NCBI RefSeq assembly: GCF_003314435.2
Contig: NZ_QNVY02000002.1
Span: 248,001 to 312,000, forward strand
Direction of reading: 5' to 3'
DNA from: Flavobacterium petrolei
GTDB taxonomy: Bacteria; Bacteroidota; Bacteroidia; Flavobacteriales; Flavobacteriaceae
DNA: 64,000 nt
Below the pieces are notes generated by a model, which ran no database searches, was not told the DNA's origin, and saw only the letters and a list, made by a program, of their open reading frames with translations. The stretch's first letter is position 1. Every line of letters begins with the position of its first letter. Position numbers and translations under genes: made by a program. Positions 19,287 to 27,014 of this stretch are shown here, piece after piece.

Positions 19287-19320
19287 TTGCTTGCAGATAC
19301 GATTTCTAGCTGTATATTTG
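19287..19320 (+). promoter_or_regulatory. Promoter of tRNA-Val
   Basis: TTG (19291-19293) and TATATTTG (19313-19320) are separated by 19 nt, matching the Bacteroidota housekeeping promoter shape. The tRNA starts 38 nt after the -7 box. A second TTG at 19287-19289 gives a longer, less likely spacing. Confidence 0.6.
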
Positions 19321-19358
19321 CACTCGCAATAAGGAAATGAAAATAACTGCATTGTTTA

Positions 19359-19436
19359 GGGCGATTAGCTCAGCTGGTTCAGAGCACCTCGTTTACACCG
19401 AGGGGGTCGGGGGTTCGAACCCCTCATCGCCCACCA
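19359..19436 (+). tRNA. tRNA-Val (anticodon UAC)
   Basis: A complete cloverleaf: acceptor GGGCGAT pairs with ATCGCCC, the anticodon stem CCTCG/CGAGG encloses loop TTTACAC with anticodon TAC, and the T-arm is GGGGG/CCCCT-like around TTCGAAC. Position 19433 is the discriminator A, and CCA is encoded at 19434-19436. It is a single gene with its own promoter and terminator. Confidence 0.97.
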
Positions 19437-19445
19437 TAAATTTAA

Positions 19446-19482
19446 AAACCTCCAAAGTCATTGATTTTGGAGGTTTTTTTTG
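19446..19482 (+). terminator. Terminator after tRNA-Val
   Basis: AACCTCCAAA and TTTGGAGGTT form a 10-bp stem around a short loop, followed by a run of T. It begins 10 nt after the tRNA CCA end. Confidence 0.88.
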
Positions 19483-19603
19483 TTTAATATAACTGAATTA
19501 AAGCACGGTAGTTTTTTAAGGCCTTGGCTTCACTGAGAATATTGGTTCGAATGCCGTTAGGTGTTTATCATTATTAAAATGATGTTAATTGAAAGCGTAA
19601 ATA

Positions 19604-19633
19604 TTGAATTAAGGTTTGTTTTTTATAATTTTG
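19604..19633 (+). promoter_or_regulatory. Probable promoter of AraC-family regulator
   Basis: TTG (19604-19606) and TAATTTTG (19626-19633) lie 19 nt apart. The start codon follows 5 nt after the -7 box, so the mRNA would have a very short leader, which is not rare in Flavobacteria. Confidence 0.5.
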
Positions 19634-19637
19634 TAAA

Positions 19638-20513
19638 ATGCAAAATAAAATTACACGTTCAGTTTCAGAGTTCAATACTGACTTGAAATTAAAAGGATTT
19701 AACGTCTTTCAAATTGAGAGTGATGGTAATGCAACACGTACTTATAGTAGAAAGGACTTTTACAAAATTTGCCTAACTACAGGTAAGAGTATTATTCATT
19801 ATGCTGATAAAAGCTTTGAGGCTGAGGGAACTGTTTTATTCTTCGGTAATCCACATATACCTTATTCATGGGAAACAATATCAACAAGTTATATAGGGTA
19901 TACTTGCTTATTCTCGGAAAAATTTTTGAAATCAGATCGTTCCGAAAGTCTGCAACATTCTCCTTTGTTTAAAATTGGTGGAACTCCTATTTTGAAAATA
20001 ACAGAACAGCAAAGGGCATTTTTGAATACGCTCTTTCAGAAAATGATGGAAGAACAACAAACGGATTATGCGTATAAAGATGATTTAATTCGAAACTACA
20101 TTAATTTGATAATACATGAAGCATTGAAGATGCAACCTTCTGAAGATTACGTAAGTAATAACAATGCACAATCCCGAATTACATCTGTTTTTTTAGAATT
20201 ATTAGAAAGACAATTTCCAATTGAAACCAATGAAAAGCCTCTTGAATTAAAGACGGCACAAGATTATTCTACTGTTTTGTCGCTTCATGTTAATTATCTA
20301 AATCGTGCGGTAAAAAATACAACAGGAAAATCGACCACAACTCATATTTCTGAACGTATTATTAGCGAAGCAAAAGCCCTTTTACAACACACCGATTGGA
20401 ATATTTCTGAAATTGCTTATGCCCTTGGTTTTGAATATCCCACTTACTTTAATAACTTTTTCAAAAAAAATACGGGGACAAATCCTAAAAACTTCCGTTT
20501 AGAAATGGTTTGA
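19638..20513 (+). CDS. AraC-family transcriptional regulator
   Basis: A 291-residue regulator with an N-terminal cupin-like sensing domain (residues about 20-170) and a C-terminal pair of HTH motifs (about 195-290). The second HTH has the family pattern ISEIAYALGFEYPTYFNNFFKKNTG. It lies 72 nt upstream of a same-strand gene series (acetyltransferase to cyclophilin-like lipoprotein) and is its most likely activator. A TAATTTTG box (20566-20573) before the first of those genes is a plausible target promoter. The inducer is unknown; related systems in other bacteria respond to aldehydes or electrophiles. Confidence 0.92.
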   Translation: MQNKITRSVSEFNTDLKLKGFNVFQIESDGNATRTYSRKDFYKICLTTGKSIIHYADKSFEAEGTVLFFGNPHIPYSWETISTSYIGYTCLFSEKFLKSDRSESLQHSPLFKIGGTPILKITEQQRAFLNTLFQKMMEEQQTDYAYKDDLIRNYINLIIHEALKMQPSEDYVSNNNAQSRITSVFLELLERQFPIETNEKPLELKTAQDYSTVLSLHVNYLNRAVKNTTGKSTTTHISERIISEAKALLQHTDWNISEIAYALGFEYPTYFNNFFKKNTGTNPKNFRLEMV

Positions 20514-20565
20514 ATTTCTTAACTATAGATTTGAATCTTGTTACCACATAAATCCAGTTTTGCTA

Positions 20566-20573
20566 TAATTTTG
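20566..20573 (+). promoter_or_regulatory. Probable -7 box of the acetyltransferase operon
   Basis: TAATTTTG matches TAnnTTTG and ends 12 nt before the ATG at 20586. The nearest upstream TTG (20538-20540) is 25 nt away, longer than usual, which would suit an activator-dependent promoter. Confidence 0.45.
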
Positions 20574-20585
20574 TATTTGTAATAA

Positions 20586-21173
20586 ATGCAAAGAATTATG
20601 GAAACGACAACTATTTTTACAAGAGACAAAACAGGCGAAACTATTCCGCTAAATGATCCTGAATATCCACAATTATTTAAGGTTATTCAAAAAGCAATGC
20701 GCACTACTGCAAAGCTAAACAATCTTGTTACTGATGATATGCAAGAAATCAATGCTGTTTTTAGTGAATTGATTGGTAAAAAAGTAGATGATACTTTTTT
20801 TATGATTCCACCTTTCTATTCTGATTTTGGAGAAAATATCCATATTGGTAAAAATGTATTTGTAAATCACGCTTGTACTTTCATGGATAGAGGCGGCATT
20901 ACGGTAGAAGACAACGTGCTTATTGGTCCAAAAGCAAATCTCATAACAACTAATCATCCCATAAACCCTTCTGAAAGACGAGCTACAATATCGCAACCTA
21001 TTGTAATCAAAAAAGGAGCTTGGATCGGTGTTGGAGCAACTATTCTACCAGGAGTAACTATTGGCGAAAACTCCATTGTGGCAGCTGGAGCAGTAGTTTC
21101 TAAAGATGTTCCTGACAATACTATTGTTGGTGGAATACCTGCCAAATTTATTAAATCAATTACCAACAAGTAA
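20586..21173 (+). CDS. Sugar O-acetyltransferase (hexapeptide-repeat, maltose/galactoside type)
   Basis: A 195-residue left-handed beta-helix acetyltransferase of the LacA/Maa type. Residues about 95-185 show the hexapeptide repeat pattern: NVFVNHACTFMDRGGI, then VLIGPKANLITTNHP with the catalytic-type histidine, then IGVGATILPGVTIGENSIVAAGAVV. The N-terminal region lacks the full usual maltose acetyltransferase cap, and the acceptor is unknown. A second in-frame ATG at 20598 is also possible. It is the first gene of a five-gene same-strand group. Confidence 0.9.
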   Translation: MQRIMETTTIFTRDKTGETIPLNDPEYPQLFKVIQKAMRTTAKLNNLVTDDMQEINAVFSELIGKKVDDTFFMIPPFYSDFGENIHIGKNVFVNHACTFMDRGGITVEDNVLIGPKANLITTNHPINPSERRATISQPIVIKKGAWIGVGATILPGVTIGENSIVAAGAVVSKDVPDNTIVGGIPAKFIKSITNK

Positions 21174-21185
21174 ATTTAAAAAAAA

Positions 21186-22262
21186 ATGAAAAAAACATCT
21201 ATTTTAATTCTTGCCGTAATTACGTTGGTAGGGCAGGGGTGTACAGAAAAAGACAAAAAAAATCAAACTCAAAAAAACAATGAGATGATAGAGATAAATA
21301 CAAAAGACTATACTACTTTTAAAGTGAGCGACAACGTAACGATGTATGCCGTTACTTTTAAAAATCTATATAAAATGGATGTTTCGGGGCATCTTTTTAT
21401 TCCTAATAGTTTAGATCGTAACACAAAGTACGCGGCTATTATTATTGGTCATCCAATGGGTGCTGTAAAAGAACAAAGTGCAGATGTTTATGCTTCTAAT
21501 ATGGCAGATCGTGGATTCATTACTTTAGCAATTGATCTTTCTTTTTGGGGAGAAAGTGAAGGTGAACCTCGCAATGCAGTTTTACCAGATGTATATGCAG
21601 AAGATTTTAGCGCAGCAGTTGACTTCATGGGAACACGTCCATATATTGACAGAGACAATATTGGTGTAATTGGCGTTTGCGGGAGCGGGAGTTTTGTAAT
21701 TAGTGCTGCCAAAATCGATCCGAGAATGAAAGCCATCGCAACGGTAAGCATGTATGATATGGGATCAGCGAATCGAAATGCACTGAATCATTCTCTAACT
21801 TTGGAGCAACGCAAACAAATTATTGCAGATGCAGCAGAACAACGGTATGTAGAGTTTAATGGAGGAGAAGTAAAATATACGGGTGGAACAGATCTTAAAT
21901 TAGACGAAAAAACGCATCCTATTCAACGTGAGTTTTTTGATTTTTATAGAACTTCTCGTGGAGAATATACTCCAAAAGGGTCTTCAAAAGAAACCACTAC
22001 AAAACCAACTTTGAGTAGTAATGTTAAGTTTATGAACTTTTATCCTTTTGATGATATCGAAACGATTTCGCCTCGTCCACTGCTTTTTATTACAGGAGAC
22101 CGAGCGCACTCCAAAGAGTTTAGTGAAGATGCTTATAAACGCGCAGCAGAACCAAAAGAATTGTACTATGTTAAAAATGCAGGTCATGTTGATTTATATG
22201 ATAAAACAGATTTAATTCCTTTTAATAAATTGGAAAATTTCTTTAAGAAATATTTAAAATGA
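21186..22262 (+). CDS. Alpha/beta hydrolase lipoprotein (dienelactone hydrolase-like)
   Basis: A 358-residue alpha/beta hydrolase related to YcjY/DltD-free dienelactone-type esterases. The N-terminus is a lipoprotein signal ending in VGQGC (Cys19), so it should be anchored in the cell envelope. The nucleophile elbow is GVCGSGSF (about residue 165; Ser in G-x-S-x-x). An oxyanion region GHPMGAVKEQ (about 84) is visible, along with a C-terminal acid/His region ending NAGHVDLYD. Substrate is unknown. The gene is 12 nt after the acetyltransferase, and its stop overlaps a start-like ATG (ATGA) leading into the broken leader of the next gene. Confidence 0.88.
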   Translation: MKKTSILILAVITLVGQGCTEKDKKNQTQKNNEMIEINTKDYTTFKVSDNVTMYAVTFKNLYKMDVSGHLFIPNSLDRNTKYAAIIIGHPMGAVKEQSADVYASNMADRGFITLAIDLSFWGESEGEPRNAVLPDVYAEDFSAAVDFMGTRPYIDRDNIGVIGVCGSGSFVISAAKIDPRMKAIATVSMYDMGSANRNALNHSLTLEQRKQIIADAAEQRYVEFNGGEVKYTGGTDLKLDEKTHPIQREFFDFYRTSRGEYTPKGSSKETTTKPTLSSNVKFMNFYPFDDIETISPRPLLFITGDRAHSKEFSEDAYKRAAEPKELYYVKNAGHVDLYDKTDLIPFNKLENFFKKYLK

Positions 22263-22739
22263 AAACTATAATCAATACTAATAATCATTACAGCGATTAT
22301 AATTTCTGCCTGTAATTCTAAAACAGAAAATACTATGGACACAACAGCAATTTTTCCAAAAGGAGATAAATTATCGAACGACTGGTTCACGGGAAATGCT
22401 TTTTTAACAGCATTTATTGCAAATTATAAAAACAACGAATTTTCGGCAGGCAATGTAACTTTTGAACCAGGCGCAAGAACCAATTGGCACACACATCCGA
22501 AAGGACAAGTCTTAATTGTACTGGAAGGTGAAGGATTCTATCAGGAAGAAGGCAAACCAGCTCAATCTATCAAAAGAGGAGATGTCGTAAATATTCCTGA
22601 AAATGTAAAACATTGGCACGGTGCGACTGCTAAAAGTAAAATGGCACATATTGCGATTACTAACTTCAAAGAAGATGTTCAGGTTACTTGGTTAAAACCT
22701 GTATCTGATCAAGATTATATAGCAGTTAACTGCAAATAA
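22259..22739 (+). pseudogene. Cupin-domain protein whose lipoprotein signal peptide is split by a frameshift
   Basis: The intact part (ATG 22335 to 22739, 134 residues) is a single cupin: HTHPKGQVLIVLEGEGFYQ (about 51-69) and a second-motif histidine in NVKHWHGA (about 95). Upstream, an ATG at 22259 overlaps the hydrolase stop and begins MKTI; skipping one base near 22271 continues in the cupin frame as SILIIITAIIISAC then NSKTEN. That is a textbook lipoprotein signal with lipobox ISAC. As written, the frame from 22259 stops after 18 codons. Either the cell now makes a cytoplasmic cupin from 22335, or the extra base is a sequencing error. The cupin itself seems functional. Confidence 0.75.
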
Positions 22740-22748
22740 TTGTTAAAA

Positions 22749-23933
22749 ATGAAAAACAACAAGAACAAAGAAGGGAGAAGGAAATTTATTCAGCAAACTG
22801 CTTTTGCAAGTGCGGGCGTAATGTTGATTAATCCATTGGGACTACTTTCACAAACTAATAAATCTTTAAATATGAGCAAGAATATAAAATCAAGAGGATA
22901 CGCAGGTAAAGACGAACAAAGCACACTAGTAAAATGGGATTTTGAACGCAGACCTGTAGGAGATAACGATATTTTAATTGATATTAAATTTTCAGGAATT
23001 TGTCATTCGGATATTCATACGATTAAAGGACATTGGGGGACACAAAAATATCCACAAGTACCAGGGCATGAAATTGCAGGAATCGTAACGGCAATTGGTA
23101 AAAATGTAACCAAGTTTAAAATTGGCGATCAAGCTGGTATTGGTTGTATGGTTAATAGTTGTATGGAATGCGATAGTTGCAAGAACGGAGAAGAGCACCA
23201 TTGCGAAACTACTGGGATGACGGGGACTTATGGCTCACCTGAAGAATCATCACCAACAGGAATAACGCAAGGTGGTTATTCTAATAATATAGTGGTTACA
23301 GAACATTTTGCAATTAAAATTCCAAATAATTTGGATTTGAAATATGCCGCGCCATTGCTTTGTGCAGGGATAACAACTTATTCACCTTTGATGAGAGAAA
23401 ATTTTAAAAAAGGGGACAAAATTGGAATTATAGGAATTGGAGGTCTTGGTCATATTGCCATTAAATTGGCCGTTTCAAAAGGAGCTGAAGTATATGCGTT
23501 TACTACTACTGCTGATAAAAAAGTAGATATTATTTCTTTTGGTGCCAAAGAAGTAATTGTAGTGGATTCAATGGAGAAATTAGTTCCATATAAAGGAAAG
23601 TTGGATTATATGCTTTCAACAATTCCTTATGATTATGATGTAGCTTCATATGCTTCCTGTGTAAAACCCTATGGTAATTTTGTTCAAGTTGGAATGCCTA
23701 TCAACGGTCATTTATCTATTAATAATTTTCAGATGATTTTCAACAGAGTTAAGTTTAGCGCTTCTTTGATTGGAGGAATTCCAGAGACGCAAGAAGTGGT
23801 TGATTATTGTGCTCAAAATAATATTCTTCCTCGAATTGAAATTATCAAAGCAGAAGAAATCAACGATGCTTGGGACAAAGTTGTTAATAAAGAAGCGCGT
23901 TACCGTTATGTAATTGATGCTTCAACATTCTAA
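22749..23933 (+). CDS. Zinc-dependent alcohol dehydrogenase (cinnamyl type) with Tat-like signal
   Basis: A medium-chain zinc alcohol dehydrogenase of the CAD/YahK group, about 394 residues from the ATG at 22749 (an upstream TTG is less likely). Catalytic zinc ligands are in GICHSDIH and GHEIAG. The structural-zinc cysteines follow the pattern C-x2-C-x2-C-x7-C (SCMECDSCKNGEEHHC). The Rossmann motif is GIGGLGHIA (about 227). The first 40 residues carry GRRKFIQQ followed by a hydrophobic stretch, which resembles a twin-arginine export signal. That is unusual for an NADP-dependent dehydrogenase. It immediately follows the cupin gene in a probable stress operon. Confidence 0.88.
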   Translation: MKNNKNKEGRRKFIQQTAFASAGVMLINPLGLLSQTNKSLNMSKNIKSRGYAGKDEQSTLVKWDFERRPVGDNDILIDIKFSGICHSDIHTIKGHWGTQKYPQVPGHEIAGIVTAIGKNVTKFKIGDQAGIGCMVNSCMECDSCKNGEEHHCETTGMTGTYGSPEESSPTGITQGGYSNNIVVTEHFAIKIPNNLDLKYAAPLLCAGITTYSPLMRENFKKGDKIGIIGIGGLGHIAIKLAVSKGAEVYAFTTTADKKVDIISFGAKEVIVVDSMEKLVPYKGKLDYMLSTIPYDYDVASYASCVKPYGNFVQVGMPINGHLSINNFQMIFNRVKFSASLIGGIPETQEVVDYCAQNNILPRIEIIKAEEINDAWDKVVNKEARYRYVIDASTF

Positions 23934-23950
23934 CTAAACCGTACTTGGTT

Positions 23951-24433
23951 ATGAAACAGAAAATTTTAATTCTTCTTTTAGTATTTTCTTTTATTACGGT
24001 TTTTGCTTCTTGCGATAAAGTTGGCGAGGTTCAAAATAACGCTAACACGGAAAATAACAATACTGGAAATAACACAGGAAAAATGAATACTAAAATCAAA
24101 ATTAAGATTGGTTCAAGCACTTTCAATGCCACGTTAGAAAATAATGCTACTGCCGATGCATTCAAAGCAATGTTGCCTATGACAATCACTATGAAGGAGC
24201 TGAATGCTAACGAAAAGTATTTTGATTTTTCGACCAGCTTACCTACTAATGCTTCTAATCCTGGAACTATACAAACAGCAGATTTAATGCTTTATGGTTC
24301 TCGAACATTGGTATTGTTTTACAAATCATTTCCAACTCCATACAATTATACCAAACTCGGTAGGATTGATTATACAGCGGGACTTTCAGCTGCATTAGGT
24401 ACTAGAAATGTTATAGTTAGTTTTGAGTTGTAA
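23951..24433 (+). CDS. Cyclophilin-like fold lipoprotein
   Basis: A small lipoprotein of about 160 residues. The signal peptide ends in VFASC, then a linker rich in Asn, Thr and Gly leads to a cyclophilin-like beta-barrel domain (IKIKIGSSTFNATLENNATA at the start; LGRIDYTAGL near the end). Domains of this kind have no proven isomerase activity and often sit next to aldo-keto or alcohol dehydrogenase genes. It is the last gene of the operon started by the acetyltransferase, 17 nt after the dehydrogenase. I start at the ATG at 23951 rather than the TTG at 23945. Confidence 0.8.
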   Translation: MKQKILILLLVFSFITVFASCDKVGEVQNNANTENNNTGNNTGKMNTKIKIKIGSSTFNATLENNATADAFKAMLPMTITMKELNANEKYFDFSTSLPTNASNPGTIQTADLMLYGSRTLVLFYKSFPTPYNYTKLGRIDYTAGLSAALGTRNVIVSFEL

Positions 24434-24530
24434 TATGAAGCAAAATGTATCGTTAAATAATTTTTAATATTTTATTGAAATTTTCTTCAAATTTTGCATA
24501 AAATGGTTAGTAAACGGTCCCGTATGGACC

Positions 24531-24564
24531 ACAAAACTTCTCAAGAAATTGAGAAGTTTTTTTT
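24531..24564 (+). terminator. Intrinsic terminator (copy 1 of a duplicated element)
   Basis: ACTTCTCAA and TTGAGAAGT form a 9-bp stem around GAAA, followed by eight T. The same hairpin with the same A-rich lead-in recurs at 26902-26936. It lies about 100 nt after the operon end. Confidence 0.8.
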
Positions 24565-24619
24565 ACTTTAAACCGAAAAATTAAAATTTTGCAAATCAAA
24601 CGAAATGGTATAAAAGATG

Positions 24620-24651
24620 AAAATCCTTATTCTTTTTTGAATAAGGATTTT
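24620..24651. terminator. Terminator-like hairpin
   Basis: A perfect 13-bp inverted repeat (24620-24632 and 24639-24651) with a loop of six T. No intact gene ends directly before it on either strand, apart from the distant porin-like gene, which would be read from the right. Confidence 0.55.
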
Positions 24652-24683
24652 ATGTTTAATTATTTACATTTTTAATTTTTAAC

Positions 24684-24803
24684 CTCTACCATATTAAAAA
24701 AATTATAGTAGTCAAAACCGGTAAAAATCAAATTGGCGAAAAAAAAGCTGCTGTTTATATGGCAGTCCAAGGGTATAAAAGTGTTGAAATCATTAAGTTT
24801 TAG
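24684..24803 (+). pseudogene. Possible 3' relic of a lost gene
   Basis: An open stretch of 39 codons with protein-like composition (VVKTGKNQIGEKKAA, then YMAVQGYKSVEIIKF) ends at TAG 24801-24803 and has no in-frame start apart from one late internal ATG. It could be the C-terminus of a deleted gene, or chance. I do not recognise it. Confidence 0.25.
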
Positions 24804-25354
24804 AAAAAGAAATAACCAACAGATAATTGAAATACTCTGTTTTTATATTTACTGGAAGAATTATCTAAATTATTAATGTTTGATAATCCAAAATTATATC
24901 TTGCTCCAAAATTAAGTCCGTTTTCTAGTTTGTAACCAATTCCTAAATTAGCAGCGAAGTCAACTTTCTTAAACGTATCTTTTACGTTTGTGCTTTCATT
25001 TTTGGCCGAAAGTAAATACCCAATTTGTGGTCCAGCTTCAATACTCAATCCTTTTGTTAAATAATATTTTCCCATTAAAGGAATGTTGAGATAACTTAAG
25101 GCAATTGTATTATCATTGAAACTATATCCCTGACCAGAATACATTAATTCAGGTTGAAAAGAAAATTTATCTGAAATTGAAATTTCTGATAAAACACCAA
25201 AATTAAATGATGTTACCATATCACTACCAGCGGAATTATTCCCGCTGATCGAAGCAAAGTTTAAACCTCCTTTAGCTCCAAATTTAATTTCTTGAGCATT
25301 AACATTTGTAAATCCTAAAACTGTAACAACAGCTAGTAATAAAATTTTTTTCAT
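24800..25354 (-). CDS. Porin-family outer-membrane beta-barrel protein
   Basis: A 184-residue protein with a cleavable signal peptide (hydrophobic 4-14, cleavage after VNAQ) and alternating beta-strand pattern through to a C-terminal aromatic residue (VGYFFF). It fits the small OmpW/PF13568-type barrel family abundant in Bacteroidota, whose members are mostly structural or of unknown function. GAKGGLNFASISG and LSIEAGPQIGYLL are typical strand segments. It lies 88 nt downstream of the membrane AraC regulator on the same strand. Confidence 0.88.
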   Translation of the reverse strand: MKKILLLAVVTVLGFTNVNAQEIKFGAKGGLNFASISGNNSAGSDMVTSFNFGVLSEISISDKFSFQPELMYSGQGYSFNDNTIALSYLNIPLMGKYYLTKGLSIEAGPQIGYLLSAKNESTNVKDTFKKVDFAANLGIGYKLENGLNFGARYNFGLSNINNLDNSSSKYKNRVFQLSVGYFFF

Positions 25355-25442
25355 AAAAATTGATTTTAATTATTGAAGTGCAAAACTCACATAAGAAAAA
25401 CTAGAAAAGGTGCCAAAAACTTAAAATTGTATAAATCGGTAC

Positions 25443-26579
25443 TTATTTATTAGAATTCCGGTACTCATTTGGTGTTTGACCAGTAGCTTTTTTAAAAGCT
25501 TTATAAAAAGTGGTTTTTGAAGTAAAACCTGATTCTAGTCCCATCGTCAATAGATTATATTTTTCATATTCAGAATTTGATATCATTTCCTTGACAGCTT
25601 CAACCCGATATTGATTGATGTAATTGGTAAAGTTGTCTCCTGTTACCGTGTTTACGATTTGTGAAACATATCCGGCACTTATACCTAGTTTTTCAGCAAT
25701 TTTTTCTCTATTCAATGTACAATCGGTATAGATATGATCTTCCTTGCAAAGAAGATCAAGTTTCTGAAAATAATGATTATCTACCGAGATAGGTTCCCGA
25801 TATTCTTCTGGGCTGTGATTTTCTATAATTTGCGAATTACTGCACGAAATAGCTAAATCTTTATTTAGAAAAGTATAGATGGCATCCTTGTTATTTGCAA
25901 GTTTGTACTTGTAAATACCTATATATGCTGTCCAATGAATAATGAATGTTGCAGATATAGCCACGATTCTCATAGGAGAAGAAATGTCATATTGAAGAAA
26001 TATGCCGACTAACCAGGTAATAAGCCAAAAGAATAACAATGAAGAAAAAAGGGTTAATAAGGTTACTACCCATTTTTTTTCTTCTGAATCCTTTAAATGT
26101 CTTATCATAAAATAAGAGTAAATCAGCAGGAAAGGGATGAATGTAAAGACAAAAAAAAGATGAATTAGAGTAAGCATTTGTATTATAACGATACCTGGTT
26201 CTGGAATGGTATAAATTCCTGCAACACGATCAAGATCGTTTGTAATGTTAAGTATAACGGAATAAGCAAATGGAATAAAACATAAATATATTTTTTGTTT
26301 GCTTTTTACAGTATCATCAATCCGATTTACAATATATAGGAATAGAAATGCTGGCAATAGTAATGCCCACTCGACATTGTCAATAAAGTGTAGAAAAGGA
26401 TAAGGAGTATATACTTCTTCTAATTCAAAAACATAATTCAGTAAAAGAATAGAAAGTGTAAATAGCAAGTATGCCAGATATTTATTTGAATTACTATTAA
26501 ATAAAGAAGAGCTTAAAATAACTAAGCCCAAGACTATTCCTTGAAAAATGGCAATATTTAAAAGTGTTGTATAAATCAA
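25443..26579 (-). CDS. Membrane-anchored AraC-family transcriptional regulator
   Basis: A 378-residue regulator. Residues about 1-225 contain some seven hydrophobic segments. The C-terminal 100 residues are an AraC HTH pair (REKIAEKLGISAGYVSQIV; then LLTMGLESGFTSKTTFYKAFK). This layout, a seven-helix membrane sensor joined to AraC HTH, is frequent in Bacteroidota and senses an unknown envelope or lipid signal. The only upstream start is a TTG at 26579 (no in-frame ATG before the helix), so that start is chosen with caution. The porin-like gene 88 nt downstream is a possible target. Confidence 0.88.
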   Translation of the reverse strand: MIYTTLLNIAIFQGIVLGLVILSSSLFNSNSNKYLAYLLFTLSILLLNYVFELEEVYTPYPFLHFIDNVEWALLLPAFLFLYIVNRIDDTVKSKQKIYLCFIPFAYSVILNITNDLDRVAGIYTIPEPGIVIIQMLTLIHLFFVFTFIPFLLIYSYFMIRHLKDSEEKKWVVTLLTLFSSLLFFWLITWLVGIFLQYDISSPMRIVAISATFIIHWTAYIGIYKYKLANNKDAIYTFLNKDLAISCSNSQIIENHSPEEYREPISVDNHYFQKLDLLCKEDHIYTDCTLNREKIAEKLGISAGYVSQIVNTVTGDNFTNYINQYRVEAVKEMISNSEYEKYNLLTMGLESGFTSKTTFYKAFKKATGQTPNEYRNSNK

Positions 26580-27014
26580 TTTTTTATTATAAAAGTTATT
26601 CTTTAGATTTGTTTTAGGATACGATGAAAATTAGTTGTTTTTTTAAAACATAACTTATTTCATACGAATTCACAGAACGAATTTATATCAATACAGATGA
26701 CTTTCTTAAGGGATTAAGAAATGATTAACTAAAATGACCAACTCCCCGAAGGGTTCTTATAAGTCTGAGGAAAGACAAACAAGACTAATTATAAAAATTA
26801 CTTTGTTCTAATTAGCTTTTAAATGTTTAACTGGATTACCATAAGGCTTCAAAAAATGTCAAAACAGCTAGTAAGTGTTCGATTGCTGTCCTTGACACTC
26901 GACAAAATTTCTCAAGAAATTGAGAAGTTTTTTTTTGATCTATTTTTACCTATTTTTAGTGTAATAAAAGTCATTAATCTATTCCCTATAGTTCACAAAA
27001 TAAATTAAGTAACT
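26580..27014. other. Intergenic region with duplicated terminator
   Basis: A 435-nt AT-rich region between divergent genes. Its main feature is the second copy (26902-26936) of the hairpin found at 24531, preceded here by TAGTAAG and a weak AGTGT/ACACT hairpin. A short open frame across it (26823-27008) runs through the terminator and is not credible. No transcript obviously ends here, so the terminator may be left from a lost gene. Confidence 0.5.
26902..26936 (+). terminator. Intrinsic terminator (copy 2 of a duplicated element)
   Basis: It shares the stem CTTCTCAA/TTGAGAAG (here with T for the leading C), the GAAA loop, the ACAAAA lead-in and the T-run with the copy at 24531-24564. No plus-strand gene precedes it closely. 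Confidence 0.7.

Larger units (their letters stand above)
24434..24799. other. Intergenic region with two hairpins and a possible gene relic
   Basis: After the cyclophilin-like gene this 366-nt stretch holds a small hairpin (GGTCC-CGTAT-GGACC, 24516-24530), a terminator (24531-24564) shared almost exactly with one at 26902, a second strong hairpin (24620-24651), and a 39-codon open stretch without a start (24684-24803) that could be the tail of a lost gene. No intact gene is visible. Confidence 0.6.

Noticed and set aside
19543-19560. T-arm-like string GGTTCGAATGCC downstream of tRNA-Val, possible tRNA relic or attachment site
   Set aside because: The flanks do not pair as a T-stem, and no integrase or direct repeat of the tRNA end is present.
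24511-24535. CGTATGGACCA resembling a tRNA 3' end
   Set aside because: No matching 5' acceptor strand or T-arm can be found upstream, so it is not called as a tRNA fragment.
26823-27008. 61-codon ORF before the beta-lactamase-like gene
   Set aside because: It reads straight through the duplicated terminator hairpin and T-run.
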